Positions 7,506-7,559 of a DNA stretch of 7,559 nucleotides are shown here, piece by piece. This DNA is from an uncultured Bacteroidales bacterium (lineage in GTDB: Bacteria > Bacteroidota > Bacteroidia > Bacteroidales > UBA932): positions 1-7,559 of the forward strand of contig CAMJJO010000081.1 of the NCBI GenBank assembly GCA_946406095.1, read 5' to 3'. Position 1 is the stretch's first letter. Each line of letters starts with the position of its first letter. Under the pieces are notes generated by a model, which made no database searches, was not told where the DNA came from, and was given only the letters and a program-made list of their open reading frames with translations. The position numbers were made by a program, and so were the translations under genes.

Positions 7506-7559
7506 GGGGGTATAGCTCAGTTGGTAGAGCGATAGGTTCGCAATCTATAGGTCAGGGGT
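7506..7559 (+). tRNA. tRNA-Ala (anticodon CGC), 3' end cut by the window edge
   Basis: The first 54 positions of a type I tRNA are present. The acceptor strand is GGGGGTA (7506-7512), followed by T8 and A9. The D arm runs GCTC-AGTTGGTA-GAGC (7515-7530). The anticodon stem is ATAGG/TCTAT (7532-7536 with 7544-7548, closing G-U pair), the loop TTCGCAA, and the anticodon CGC (7539-7541) reads the alanine codon GCG. The variable loop AGGTC and the 5' strand of the T stem (AGGGG) follow, then T54 at the last base. The T loop, 3' acceptor strand and CCA status are outside the window, so the alanine-defining G3-U70 pair cannot be checked. Confidence 0.9.

Noticed and set aside
1..7559. Search for CRISPR arrays, insertion sequences, phage genes, defence systems or toxin-antitoxin pairs
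   Set aside because: No regularly spaced repeats, transposase motifs or terminal inverted repeats were seen; nearly every base lies in ordinary plus-strand genes. A tRNA end can be an integration site, but nothing in this window shows integration.

Overview
The window looks like chromosomal DNA of a moderately GC-rich member of the Bacteroidota, probably Bacteroidales. Three things point there: gene starts without Shine-Dalgarno sequences but with A/T-rich leaders, a TAnnTTTG-type -7 promoter box in front of the tRNA, and the protein types (Tat-lipoprotein aldo/keto reductase with ferredoxin tail, RNase D-like exonuclease next to an RlmI-type methyltransferase, large GH2 beta-galactosidase). 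Codons are strongly C/G-ending. The genus cannot be fixed from the sequence.

Layout, all on the + strand and densely packed: a possible C-terminal tail of an upstream gene (2-73); a secreted or lipid-anchored aldo/keto reductase with an Fe-S tail (77-1423); a 39-bp AT-rich gap; then a tight cluster made of a membrane-anchored protein of unknown function (1463-2596), a DEDDy 3'-5' exonuclease (2596-3252), an RlmI-like 23S rRNA cytosine methyltransferase (3249-4442) and, 15 bp later, a LacZ-type GH2 beta-galactosidase (4458-7466). The first three genes of the cluster overlap by 1 and 4 bp at their stop/start codons, which suggests translational coupling. After lacZ come a Bacteroidota-type promoter whose -33 box lies inside the lacZ coding end, a GC-rich hairpin, and the first 54 nt of a tRNA-Ala with anticodon CGC, cut by the window edge.

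The exonuclease and methyltransferase make an RNA-processing/modification pair. The unknown membrane protein is coupled to them but gives no direct clue to its job. The beta-galactosidase is probably a carbohydrate-catabolism gene read from the same transcript or from an unseen promoter; no SusC/SusD, sulfatase or regulator is visible. No mobile element, CRISPR array, phage gene or defence system was found. Most of the window is ordinary housekeeping and catabolic sequence; the points worth a second look are the unknown 377-aa protein, the coupling, the tRNA promoter arrangement and the palindrome before the first gene.
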